A DNA stretch of 64,000 nt from positions 34,496 to 98,495 of the forward strand of contig JAUIHT010000012.1 in assembly GCA_030432235.1 (NCBI GenBank), read 5' to 3'. The notes under the pieces were generated by a model that saw only the letters and a program-made list of their open reading frames with translations, had not been told where the DNA came from and searched no databases. Below, piece by piece: positions 18,059 through 26,511 of this stretch (its first letter is position 1; each line of letters begins with the position of its first letter). Both the position numbers and the translations under genes were made by a program. Origin of the DNA: Verrucomicrobiia bacterium. GTDB taxonomy: Bacteria; Verrucomicrobiota; Verrucomicrobiia; Opitutales; Cerasicoccaceae.

Positions 18059-20703
18059 GAGACTGAAACCTCCTGATTGTTGGCGGGCGAACCCTCGCCC
18101 TGGTAATAGGTTTGCGCCTGGATGTTGAGCGCCGTTCCACATATGGGCGGACGCGCTCCGGGCGCGTAGTAACAGATGGAAGAAAATTTGTGCCCCTCGG
18201 CCTGTTGCTCGACCAAGGGATAGTCCATGATCGCCTCCTGCACCGATTGCGGCAGTCCCGTTTCGCGGGCGATTTCCTGAATGTCGGCCTTGTCCAACTG
18301 GCGCATCAGCAGGTGCTGCTTGGAGTTGCCCATCACCACGGCGCGGATGCGCGAGCTTCTGAAGCGCTCGTATTGCTGGACGATGGAACAGGTCCAGCAG
18401 GAGAATTTCCTCAACTGTGCGTAGGCCTCCGAGACAATCTTCTCCCCACCGGGCACATCGAGGAAACGCGAGACCTCCTCAAAGATCATCCGTTTGCGCT
18501 CTTTGCGTGGCAGCGAGATGATGTGCTGCCTGGCAAAGGAAGTAATTAAAAGCCCGGCGGCGGTGCGCAGTTCCACCGCCTCGTCGCCCAACTGTCCCAA
18601 CTCGAAATGGGCAATCTTGCTCCGCAAGTCGATGTTGGTTGTCCCGTCGAAAAGTTTCCCGTAACTTCCGGTCGCCGTCCAAGCCGTCATCAACGTGGCG
18701 AGTTCGTCAATCTCCGCCTTGGGGTGGTAGGAACTGCGCCCGAAGCGCATCATTTCAATCAACTGCGAATGCACTGGGTAATCCGTCGGCTCAAAGTAGG
18801 CGAAGGCCGTGTCCTTGACGTAGTCGCTCGTATCGGGGTGCTTGGCGAACTGCACAATACGCTCTGAGGGAATGGCGTCGTGAAATTCCAGCGCCTCGGC
18901 GTCCTCGGCATTGAGCAAGTCCCTAAAGAGACTGAAGGCTTCCACAAAGCTGGTCTTCCCTTGAATCTTCTGCTGCTTCCATAGGTAAGTCGCGCAGGCC
19001 ATTTTTCTGACCTCATCCATCCGCTCGCGATGCCGCTTACTCCACGACTCGAACTGGTCGCGGTAAAGCTGATCAATGTAGTGGCCAATCTGCGCCTGAC
19101 GGACCTGCTGACGCTCCGGCGAATCCGACACGCCAATCATGCGCGATACCAGCGCGACGCCGGATGAAACCTGTTGGCGCGTAAGCGGCATCCCCACAGT
19201 ATCGAGATAGTTGATGACCAGATCGCTGTCGGGTTCGATGATGATGGGCGTCCCGCCCAGCTTCGTCGTAAAATTCTGATACGATAGGCCCTCTTCGATG
19301 ATGACCGTATAGGCGTAGCGGTGCGCCGTCTGGGTAAGCAAATCTTCCATGAAGACGGACTTGCCCGCCCCGCTGATCCCGAACAGGACCGTGTGCTGCG
19401 GTGTGCCGCCGACAAAAGTGTTAATGCCCACCACATTGTTCTGGTTGCCGTCATAGATGGCCTCAGCCTCTTCGAGGTAACCGGTGAAGGTGGCCGAGAA
19501 CGGCAGCAAATCGGCCAGATAGCCGTCTTCGGCGTATTCGTCGCGGTAGGTATAGCTAGAGCCTGTCCAGCCCGGCCAGGAGGCAAAGAAGAGCTTCTTG
19601 CTGGAGGCAAACAGGGTGTTCTGATAAATCTCCGCCCCATTCATCTGGCTGATGGCCTGTTTGAGTTCGGCGGTCTTGGCGCGAAGCGTGTCCAAGTCAC
19701 GCGCCCAGGTGCGAATAATGTAAGTCACGCTGAAGGGTTTGGTGTAACCCTGCGCCAGAGCGTCGATGGTGGTTTCCTTTTTCGCGATAGCCGTGGCGTC
19801 CGACTGCCGCCCCTTGTGCCGGTGTTCGTTCTTCAGGCGGTCGGCTTCCTTCTCCTCCTTGCGGATGATCTGCTTGATGTTGAGAGGCTTGATGTTGACT
19901 GTCACCTGGTAATCCAGTGACGGAAGGCTCGTCAGGTGATGGATGATACCGGGATAGGTTTCACTGGGCCAGCGCTGGACCGTGAAGATCGAATGGTAAT
20001 ACCCGTCGAATTCCAACGCGGCCTTGTCCGCCGGGCGGATATCACAGTGCAGGCAATTTTCCTGAAGTGTGTAACGCTCGTCGAAGCTGCCCGCGAAATC
20101 ATAGTCGAAGCTTTCCGTGAGCGACGGATTCAGAAATCGCTTATAATAGGCGTAGTGCTCCACATCGTCCATAGGAGTCACCGTGGTGTCCGCGCCCAGA
20201 ACGCTCTGCATCTGCCGTTCACGTTCCTCGAAATGCGTTCGCAAACTCCCAAGCTGCGCTTCGTAAAAGGTGCGCAAGCCGGGCTTGGTTTTGAGGTTAC
20301 CGGAATACTTTTCCATCCGGCAGGAAAGGAGCACGATCAGGTGTTCGCGCCGGAGTCCGCGCGCCAGCATCCTTTCCCAGTAGCGCGTGAAGCGCTCGTT
20401 GCGCACCGCCTTTACGTAGTCATCCTGACAGTGCTCCAGCGTGTCTTCGTAGTAGCGCGTCAGCGCACGGCGGTAGTCGTTGCCACAGCTCCACTGCACC
20501 TGCATCGACTCGTTCAGCCCCAGCGAACCGAGCAGTTGGCGTATCTTACGCTTGTACTCATTCCTCACCAAAGCTCCCGCGCCGCGTAAGTCGGGTGTCT
20601 CCACGGTGAAACCCTTGGCCACGTGGCAACCCGTCTCCAGCGAGCCGAAGATCAACATGCCGTCAGCAAACCAGCCGTTAGGCGCGGCGCTACTCATGGT
20701 CAC
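18055..20703 (-). CDS. trbE: Conjugal transfer ATPase TrbE (VirB4 family)
   Basis: Hexameric ATPase that powers pilus assembly and substrate transfer. Walker A GISGAGKS is at 442-449; the CagE/TrbE N-terminal domain (about 1-400) and the RecA-like C-terminal domain follow family layout, with conserved late motifs (KRMIFEEVSRFL as Walker B, QLRKFSCWTCSIVQQYERF). The length of 882 is normal. The first codon is GTG at 20703; an ATG lies two codons later at 20697. It overlaps trbD upstream and the lipoprotein gene downstream. Confidence 0.93.
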   Translation of the reverse strand: MTMSSAAPNGWFADGMLIFGSLETGCHVAKGFTVETPDLRGAGALVRNEYKRKIRQLLGSLGLNESMQVQWSCGNDYRRALTRYYEDTLEHCQDDYVKAVRNERFTRYWERMLARGLRREHLIVLLSCRMEKYSGNLKTKPGLRTFYEAQLGSLRTHFEERERQMQSVLGADTTVTPMDDVEHYAYYKRFLNPSLTESFDYDFAGSFDERYTLQENCLHCDIRPADKAALEFDGYYHSIFTVQRWPSETYPGIIHHLTSLPSLDYQVTVNIKPLNIKQIIRKEEKEADRLKNEHRHKGRQSDATAIAKKETTIDALAQGYTKPFSVTYIIRTWARDLDTLRAKTAELKQAISQMNGAEIYQNTLFASSKKLFFASWPGWTGSSYTYRDEYAEDGYLADLLPFSATFTGYLEEAEAIYDGNQNNVVGINTFVGGTPQHTVLFGISGAGKSVFMEDLLTQTAHRYAYTVIIEEGLSYQNFTTKLGGTPIIIEPDSDLVINYLDTVGMPLTRQQVSSGVALVSRMIGVSDSPERQQVRQAQIGHYIDQLYRDQFESWSKRHRERMDEVRKMACATYLWKQQKIQGKTSFVEAFSLFRDLLNAEDAEALEFHDAIPSERIVQFAKHPDTSDYVKDTAFAYFEPTDYPVHSQLIEMMRFGRSSYHPKAEIDELATLMTAWTATGSYGKLFDGTTNIDLRSKIAHFELGQLGDEAVELRTAAGLLITSFARQHIISLPRKERKRMIFEEVSRFLDVPGGEKIVSEAYAQLRKFSCWTCSIVQQYERFRSSRIRAVVMGNSKQHLLMRQLDKADIQEIARETGLPQSVQEAIMDYPLVEQQAEGHKFSSICYYAPGARPPICGTALNIQAQTYYQGEGSPANNQEVSVS

Positions 20704-21031
20704 TTCCTTTCAGTCTTGGGTTGGCCGGTTGGTTAGTTTTTACGAAGGAAAAGCCCTGCGAAGTCACGTTATGAAACCAGTCGCGGTCGTAGCCTCGGGG
20801 CTTGTTGTGCCGCAAAACGATCACATAGACCATAGGAAGGATTAGGACTGGCAAACCGGCTCCTAGAGCGACCACCAGCGGTAGTCGCAAGACCATGAAG
20901 CAGAGCATCACGGTCGCCAGAGAGGCCACCACACCGAGCACCGGATAAAGAAATAGATTACCCGAAAGGCCAAAAGCCTGCCCCTTGGCGTCGGTAGCCG
21001 CATTGGTTCGGGTACGCTCAAGCTGTTCCAT
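20690..21031 (-). CDS. trbD: Conjugal transfer protein TrbD (VirB3 family)
   Basis: A 113-residue inner-membrane protein with two adjacent transmembrane helices (about 29-68: YPVLGVVASLATVMLCFMVL and LVVALGAGLPVLILPMVYVI), preceding the VirB4-type ATPase gene and overlapping it by 14 bases. Size, topology and position are those of VirB3/TrbD. Confidence 0.75.
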   Translation of the reverse strand: MEQLERTRTNAATDAKGQAFGLSGNLFLYPVLGVVASLATVMLCFMVLRLPLVVALGAGLPVLILPMVYVIVLRHNKPRGYDRDWFHNVTSQGFSFVKTNQPANPRLKGSDHE

Positions 21032-21076
21032 CGAAATCGTGGAGTTTGAATGAATTGTTTTGGGTACTGTGAACCC

Positions 21077-21349
21077 CTAGAATGAGGGCGTGATCGCCGC
21101 GTCACCCAGGCCTGCCAGAACAAAAAATGCGGACATTATCAGTCCCGCTCCTGCAATGATGATCCCACCAAATATAGAGGAATACCCCTCCGAATCCCCA
21201 TCGGCTATTTTCCGCGCGCCGCGCCAGATAAGAAAGATTCCGTAAACAAATCCGAAGAAAAAGATAACCCCCAAGGCGACCGAAAACATCTCTTTCAAGT
21301 CCGTAAGGGTGGTTTGAGCGAGGACGGGAGATACGATTTGAGTATTCAT
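21077..21349 (-). CDS. trbC: Pilin-like TrbC (VirB2 family)
   Basis: A 90-residue protein with two hydrophobic helices separated by a short polar loop (VALGVIFFFGFVYGIFLIW; WRGARKIADGDS; IIIAGAGLIMSAFFVLAG), the topology of VirB2/TrbC conjugative pilins. An N-terminal ...SPVLAQ may be a processing site. It is the first gene of the minus-strand trb operon; no VirB11/TrbB ATPase precedes it, which is where trbB normally lies. Confidence 0.75.
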   Translation of the reverse strand: MNTQIVSPVLAQTTLTDLKEMFSVALGVIFFFGFVYGIFLIWRGARKIADGDSEGYSSIFGGIIIAGAGLIMSAFFVLAGLGDAAITPSF

Positions 21350-21546
21350 TTTATCGAATCATTTAGGTTTTAATTATTGGTTTTCGATAAGCCTAAAACT
21401 CGAGAAATTTATTAATTTCTTTTAGGCGTTTGACGGTTATCAATAAACCATTTATTGCTAGGTATAGTCAAAGTAATTAAGGGCCATTTGGCCTTATTGA
21501 CTATTCTTTTAACTTAGCGTTAATATTAACCCTAATTACTAAGACA
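21350..21546. promoter_or_regulatory. Divergent control region with three consecutive inverted repeats
   Basis: This AT-rich 197-base gap lies between trbC (minus) and the AAA+ gene (plus). It contains three separate inverted repeats. The first is GCCTAAAA/TTTTAGGC at 21391-21398 and 21420-21427, with inner GAAATT/AATTTC. The second is CAATAAA-CCA-TTTATTG at 21441-21457. The third is TAGTCAA/TTGACTA at 21465-21471 and 21497-21503, with inner TAAGG/CCTTA. Such stacked palindromes between divergent transfer operons are candidate operators for a repressor of conjugation. No helix-turn-helix repressor gene is adjacent; the ribbon-helix-helix protein at 10832 is one candidate. Confidence 0.55.
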
Positions 21547-22494
21547 ATGGACCGTAATTATGTAGATAAAATAATTGAGTTAAGAGGCTATCTTTCAGCG
21601 AACATAATTGGGCAGAAGAGAGCCATTGATAAAGCATGCTCAGTACTGCAAAGAGGAGCCCTAAAATTGTCTCCTCCAGACCGTCCTTTGGGCTCATTTT
21701 TGTTCGTCGGACCGACCGGTGTCGGCAAGACCGAACTGACCAAATGTTTCACCCGCTATCTCTTTCCCGGGGACCATCGACTTATCCGTCTGGACATGTC
21801 CGAGTATCAGAACAAGGAACAGCTCGAAGTACTCCTTGGCGACAGCACGAATGCGCAAGGCCAATTGGGGCGGCTGTTTGACTACAACCGTAATAGCGAT
21901 GGGCAATTACAAGGCGGAACCATTCTTTTTGACGAAATAGAAAAGGCCCATCCCGACCTGCTCCTCATCCTGCTTCAGATACTCGAAGACGGGCGGCTTA
22001 CTCTGCGTGACGGGACCTTATTGAATTTGGGGAATTTCTTCGTCGTTTTGACCTCAAATATCGGCGCTTCCGAGGCCATGGAAATGCGCAAATCTACCCC
22101 CGAAACCATCGAGCGAATTGTCTTTTCCATGGTCAAAGAAAAGCTGCGCCCGGAACTCGTCGGACGCATTACCGAAATGGTCATGTTCGACCGTCTCGAA
22201 TACGACGATCAGGTCAAAATAGTCGAGCTTATGATGAACCGTGAAGTTCGCCGCTTAAGTGAACAATTAGGAATAACAATCACCTACGAAAAAGAGGTTC
22301 TTGAGCATGTGATAATTGAAGGATTCGATTCGCGATTTGGGGCACGACCATTGAGGCGATATATTGAGAAGTTTTTGGGAGATTTAATGGCCAAATACTT
22401 AACTGACACTTATTCAAAATTAATCAATTTGGACTACAAAGTTAAAAATACATATCGTGTTAGTATCAATGCCCTTCGTAATCTATCAAAATGA
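21547..22494 (+). CDS. ClpA/ClpB D2-like AAA+ ATPase, stand-alone
   Basis: A 315-residue AAA+ ATPase equivalent to the second ATPase module of ClpB/ClpA disaggregases, without the N-domain, D1 or middle coiled coil. Walker A is GPTGVGKT (55-62), Walker B ILFDEIEKAH, the sensor region VLTSNIG, the arginine finger lies near LRPELVGRI, and the C-terminal small subdomain has sensor-2 GARPLRRYIE. It is divergent from the trb operon, across the palindrome-rich region. It may remodel or drive the transfer machinery, possibly covering for the absent VirB11-type ATPase; that role is inference. Its 3' end overlaps the convergent glycoside hydrolase gene by 29 bases. Confidence 0.85.
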   Translation: MDRNYVDKIIELRGYLSANIIGQKRAIDKACSVLQRGALKLSPPDRPLGSFLFVGPTGVGKTELTKCFTRYLFPGDHRLIRLDMSEYQNKEQLEVLLGDSTNAQGQLGRLFDYNRNSDGQLQGGTILFDEIEKAHPDLLLILLQILEDGRLTLRDGTLLNLGNFFVVLTSNIGASEAMEMRKSTPETIERIVFSMVKEKLRPELVGRITEMVMFDRLEYDDQVKIVELMMNREVRRLSEQLGITITYEKEVLEHVIIEGFDSRFGARPLRRYIEKFLGDLMAKYLTDTYSKLINLDYKVKNTYRVSINALRNLSK

Positions 22495-24052
22495 CGTTAA
22501 CAGAATGCTTCGGTAAATCGATTTGTCGAGATGAAGCGCTTATATTCTTAGGCCCACGTGCTAGTTTTACTTCTTCGAGCTCAATATTAGTCTCCAGACT
22601 TTCTGGTGCCTCTCCAACTAGAGAAATTCGACGCGCTGGGATAGGGGGACCTCCATTCCATTCACCCCAACCTTTGATATCAATAGATAGTCTTAAAGGA
22701 AGATCAGGCTCTCTATTTACTACCATGAGCGTCAACGTTTTATCATTTAAAGCAGCACCCGCAACCACATACGGGAACGACTCATTCCATGATACCTTAA
22801 CTGGATTCTCAATTGGCAGACGAAACGTATCGCACCATACTTCAGTATCGTAGCGCATTCCATCGAAGTGCTCACCAAAAAGCTTGAACGTTTTATATGT
22901 AGCACCAACCTCTGCAAGCCCGTCTGAATTTATTGCTAGCAACCCGCACATCCCTCGATCTTGCTTCCTATCTGCACGGTGGAATTCGAGCGCATAATAA
23001 TCCCCTGTATCCATGTAAGTAAGGAGGGCTCCAGCAGCATAAATTGCTGCCCCCAAATCATATGTTGTCTGCATATGATCGATAGGCATATCTTCCCAGC
23101 GCCTAGGAATAGGTGGATGAATGTTCCATTCGCTATTAATGATTTTATAATCCCCAAATCGCTTCACCCTTTCAACCGTGCTATCATTGAAACGAGATAC
23201 AATAAGCTCTGGAAACGCGACTCGAGGCAAATAACTGCCATACTCATCAATCACCTCCCACCATAATCCATTATATTGATGGTTATCGATGAAGTCAATG
23301 GCATCAGGAGCACGCTCTCGAATGACCCTTAAAAAAATATCGGCCCAGTTTTCATCACCACTATATTTGCGAGTTGGAAGAAAAGCCCCAACTGTGACAC
23401 GTGGGTCGACCTCCTTTATCAGACGGCTACAATCGATTACGTATTGTGCATAGCTTTCAGGAGGAAATCCTTTTCGAGGATTATGCTCTGGTTCGTTCCA
23501 GATTTCCCAATGCAATATATTATACCCATTAGGATAGCCTGGGTGTGGTGTTTTGTTTACCCAACGAACATACTCAGCTACTTCGCGAGGACTTTTTCCA
23601 GTTGGCATGTTATGATCATCCAAACTGTTATAGTAGGTACCAAAAGGAACTGAGCTATGGGGAACCCAGGCAAATACCCAGGCGGGTTGAGTTTCTTTAA
23701 TAAACTCCATGACTGGCTGCCAAGCACCTTCATTCGGGGCATAGGGCCACAGCCTAATAGAGGCTCCGCGAAGAAACGGCTTCATGAGCTCGGCTGCATT
23801 GGGAGCAATGGTGGGGTTCGGCAGTGTTACTCCGTACAACTTGCGATTAACCGGGCCAAGCGGGAGCGTTAGATCAACTTCTAGCTTAGCATGAGTAACT
23901 GGCCGCTGTGTTCCGCGAATCACAGTGGCTTCATTTGCCTTCGTTGCAATATTCGGATTCAGGGTATCGTCATTTTTCGCATTCTTTTCAGCAAAACATA
24001 AAGATGTGCAAGTGAGCAGGCATACCGCAATACAGTAGTGAATATTTCCCAT
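22466..24052 (-). CDS. Secreted clan GH-A glycoside hydrolase (GH39/GH51-like)
   Basis: A 528-residue TIM-barrel hydrolase with a signal peptide (residues 1-21). HWEIWNEPEH contains the acid/base Glu typical of clan GH-A, and KIINSEWNIH places a Glu where GH39/GH51 enzymes have their nucleophile. A beta-sandwich follows (from about 410). GH39 and GH51 include beta-xylosidases, iduronidases and alpha-L-arabinofuranosidases; which bond is cut cannot be told. The frame extends to 24097, but the signal peptide starts at the ATG at 24052. It is the first cargo gene next to the transfer block. Family-level call is moderate. Confidence 0.7.
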   Translation of the reverse strand: MGNIHYCIAVCLLTCTSLCFAEKNAKNDDTLNPNIATKANEATVIRGTQRPVTHAKLEVDLTLPLGPVNRKLYGVTLPNPTIAPNAAELMKPFLRGASIRLWPYAPNEGAWQPVMEFIKETQPAWVFAWVPHSSVPFGTYYNSLDDHNMPTGKSPREVAEYVRWVNKTPHPGYPNGYNILHWEIWNEPEHNPRKGFPPESYAQYVIDCSRLIKEVDPRVTVGAFLPTRKYSGDENWADIFLRVIRERAPDAIDFIDNHQYNGLWWEVIDEYGSYLPRVAFPELIVSRFNDSTVERVKRFGDYKIINSEWNIHPPIPRRWEDMPIDHMQTTYDLGAAIYAAGALLTYMDTGDYYALEFHRADRKQDRGMCGLLAINSDGLAEVGATYKTFKLFGEHFDGMRYDTEVWCDTFRLPIENPVKVSWNESFPYVVAGAALNDKTLTLMVVNREPDLPLRLSIDIKGWGEWNGGPPIPARRISLVGEAPESLETNIELEEVKLARGPKNISASSRQIDLPKHSVNVILIDYEGH

Positions 24053-24150
24053 GGCGAAGATTGTTTTATCTAAATATAAATTAATGGTAACTATCAATCG
24101 CCATCCTCAACGTGAATAGCCGATTTGAACTTGATGTGGCTTGACTACGC

Positions 24151-25275
24151 TTAACGGCTGCGTGAATTACGATAACGCATTGCAATAGCCATTATAATTG
24201 CACCCATAAAATAGATGCTGGAAGGCTCTGGTATGGCTGTAACGCCTATAATTCCGGTGGTGTATAATGAACTTGTATCCCAAGTCAGTCCACCATCTAG
24301 GGTTGGCAAAGAGATTGTTGTAAAGGTACCCTCAGGGGATGATCCCCAGTCGAATAAATTGAACTGATTTCCAGCAGAGAGAACAATACTCCCCGAATTT
24401 GCTACGTCTAAAGTGACGTTTGGCCCGATAGTAGCAGCACCCGTGATTGCTAGGTTGTCTGCTCCATTAATGCTATTTGCCCAAATATCCAACTCCAACG
24501 AAGAAGCTGTATTCATAAGCAACTCTCCCGTGCCGGATGTATTGATAGAGAAAGATGCAGCGCTTGCACCGTCACCAACAATCAGGATGCCGTTGTTCGT
24601 TACTGAGTTATTCGCATCAAGAGTAATGATACCCGTCCCCCCAAAGGTAGCTTCCGCCTGAACAATAACCTGACCTGGTCCTACACCGCTACCGCTAGTA
24701 TTGTTAACTATAAGATTTCCTGCTGTCACATAGGTGCCGCCAGCGTATTCATTAAGATTACTGCTGAGTCTAAGCGTGCCATTGCCGCGCTTGTCGAGTG
24801 TCAGGACTCCCGTACCCGCATCGTTTATATAACCCGTATAGTTTGCGGTATTACCTGCATCAACCGTCAAGCCCAACGTTAAAATACTACCAGTTGGCGA
24901 AAATATGCGCGTATCGGCAAGTGCCGTGCCACTGAAACTCGCCACAGTGTAGGTGTAGTTTCCAGTGCCAAATCGGATCTGGTAGCCTGACGTATTAACT
25001 TGCAGATCGTCGATAGAGAGACCCGAAGAAGTAACAATAGCAGTTCCTGCCGTGCCAGAGAATACTGCGTCGCTACCATTAACCCAATTTTGAAAAGTAC
25101 TTCCACCATCGGCTGACCATGCATTTGAATCTTGCCAATCTGCAGTCCCTCCTTCGGTGCCACCTGGCCACCATTCTAGGGCTTGTGCCGATGCAAGCAG
25201 AGGCATGCAGGCAAACACGCTCAACCTGGTAAAAGTACGTATGACATTAGTAGAATGATTTAGGGGTATATTCAT
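24151..25275 (-). CDS. Autotransporter-repeat PEP-CTERM surface protein
   Basis: A 374-residue exported protein. A signal peptide (LSVFACMPLLASAQA) is followed by beta-helix-like segments of the autotransporter-associated strand type (GTGVLTLDKRGNGTLRLS, EYAGGTYVTAGNLIVNN). The C-terminus is a full PEP-CTERM sorting tail: PEP at 349-351, a hydrophobic helix, then Arg-rich RYRNSRSR. Such proteins are sorted to the cell surface or exopolysaccharide by an exosortase encoded elsewhere. Gene position beside a GntR-type regulator and glycan hydrolases suggests a substrate-induced surface protein; its binding target is unknown. Confidence 0.75.
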   Translation of the reverse strand: MNIPLNHSTNVIRTFTRLSVFACMPLLASAQALEWWPGGTEGGTADWQDSNAWSADGGSTFQNWVNGSDAVFSGTAGTAIVTSSGLSIDDLQVNTSGYQIRFGTGNYTYTVASFSGTALADTRIFSPTGSILTLGLTVDAGNTANYTGYINDAGTGVLTLDKRGNGTLRLSSNLNEYAGGTYVTAGNLIVNNTSGSGVGPGQVIVQAEATFGGTGIITLDANNSVTNNGILIVGDGASAASFSINTSGTGELLMNTASSLELDIWANSINGADNLAITGAATIGPNVTLDVANSGSIVLSAGNQFNLFDWGSSPEGTFTTISLPTLDGGLTWDTSSLYTTGIIGVTAIPEPSSIYFMGAIIMAIAMRYRNSRSR

Positions 25276-25326
25276 GATGATTTTCTTTTAATAACTTTTG
25301 TAATTAGTTGTGGTTACGGAATTGTT

Positions 25327-26406
25327 TTAGTTTTTATTCTCAATAGAACTTGCATGGATTTCGCTCTCAAACTTTGGCGAGATGCGAGTAGTAGTGTGCT
25401 TTAGCTTTCCTGAACGCGAGGCGAGGATCATTCGAATGCTGCTCTCCAGCACTTCAGAGACATCAAATCCGAGACGTAACACTGGCACAGAGCTATGCAC
25501 GCTCCATGGCCAATTACAGTGGGCTACAACATCAAGGTCTTTGCCTACGTTTAGACCAGAGCGCAATACACCACTAAGTGCATGCTCTACTAAGTTGTCG
25601 TCCGTGATAATTATAGCATCGGGACGCTTACAGTCAGGGAGATTCAGTAAGAGAGTCGTTATATTCGCAGCACTATCAGGATTGTGCCGTGAGACACTAA
25701 GCGCGCAGTAAGGTTCGATAGAAAGTCCATTTTGCTGGATCAATTCAACAAACCGATTCATCAGTGTATGCGTGGGACGTGAAATCACGGCAACACGCTC
25801 ACGGCCTCTTTGCTTGAAGGCCTCGCATGCCCTCTGAACAAAACATTCAGCATCGAAAAGCACCCGCATCACTCCTTCTGGCTGATCCTTGCCCAGCGAA
25901 ACGATCGGAATCTGCCTTTCGCAAACCAAGGAAGTAGCTTCGAACCCAGACATCGGCTCAGGAAAAACAAGGCCCGCAAACATATGCTGTCGTACGCTTT
26001 CCTGAAGCCCCTTAAATGCTGGGTCGTCATCCTTGGGTAGCACGTCTCGGAAAAACTCAATTTTACAATCCAAATGTGACTGTAGTTCTTCGGCGGCGGC
26101 ACTCAAATTCATCCAAAAGCGGTTGCTCGGCATTTCCAAAGGCGGGAGCACCACTGCAAAGCAGTGAGTATACGGAAGTCTTTCACTGACAAACGTCCCT
26201 TGCCGCGGTACCGTTCTTACAAAGCCTTCACGCTGCAAGCGCTGGATCGCCAATTGTAAAGTCAGGCGACTTACATCGAAGCGGCGCTCAAGCACAGAAA
26301 AAGCGGGGAGACGCTCTCCAGGCGTAACTCTGCCTTGCATCATGTCGTGCTTTAAGGCTGCCGCTATATGGTTCTGTTTTCCTTGGGCTGAATTAATTGC
26401 TTGCAT
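25327..26406 (-). CDS. GntR-type regulator with LacI-like sugar-sensing domain
   Basis: A transcription factor with an N-terminal GntR winged helix (residues 10-75: RVTPGERLPAFSVLERRFDVSRLTLQLAIQRLQ... RQGTFVSERL) and a C-terminal periplasmic-binding-protein-like domain of about 280 residues (YTHCFAVVLPP, AIIITDDNLVEHAL). This fusion, like AraR, usually represses sugar operons until an inducer binds. It is the only regulator in the cargo cluster, so it probably controls the fucosidase/sulfatase genes. ATGs at 26409 and 26406 are adjacent; I chose the second. Confidence 0.85.
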   Translation of the reverse strand: MQAINSAQGKQNHIAAALKHDMMQGRVTPGERLPAFSVLERRFDVSRLTLQLAIQRLQREGFVRTVPRQGTFVSERLPYTHCFAVVLPPLEMPSNRFWMNLSAAAEELQSHLDCKIEFFRDVLPKDDDPAFKGLQESVRQHMFAGLVFPEPMSGFEATSLVCERQIPIVSLGKDQPEGVMRVLFDAECFVQRACEAFKQRGRERVAVISRPTHTLMNRFVELIQQNGLSIEPYCALSVSRHNPDSAANITTLLLNLPDCKRPDAIIITDDNLVEHALSGVLRSGLNVGKDLDVVAHCNWPWSVHSSVPVLRLGFDVSEVLESSIRMILASRSGKLKHTTTRISPKFESEIHASSIENKN

Positions 26407-26511
26407 CAAGTTAAAATTTCTGGTTTAGTTCAGGATGTAGCTGAATTAATACAGAGGTTCCTATTTCTGTCAACCCCAAAACATTTAAATTCCAGGTATG
26501 CCCTGAGGTAA
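26407..26511. promoter_or_regulatory. Divergent promoter region, regulator / prepilin-like gene
   Basis: About 105 AT-rich bases separate the regulator (minus) and the prepilin-like gene (plus). CTGAATTAAT occurs here at about 26451 and again at about 26389 just inside the regulator gene, a possible pair of operator half-sites. The plus gene has a good ribosome-binding site (TGAGG at about 26503-26507), which supports its start at 26512. Confidence 0.35.

Noticed and set aside
19321..20589. Plus-strand frames of about 200 codons within trbE
   Set aside because: Antisense to the TrbE gene, which has full family motifs.
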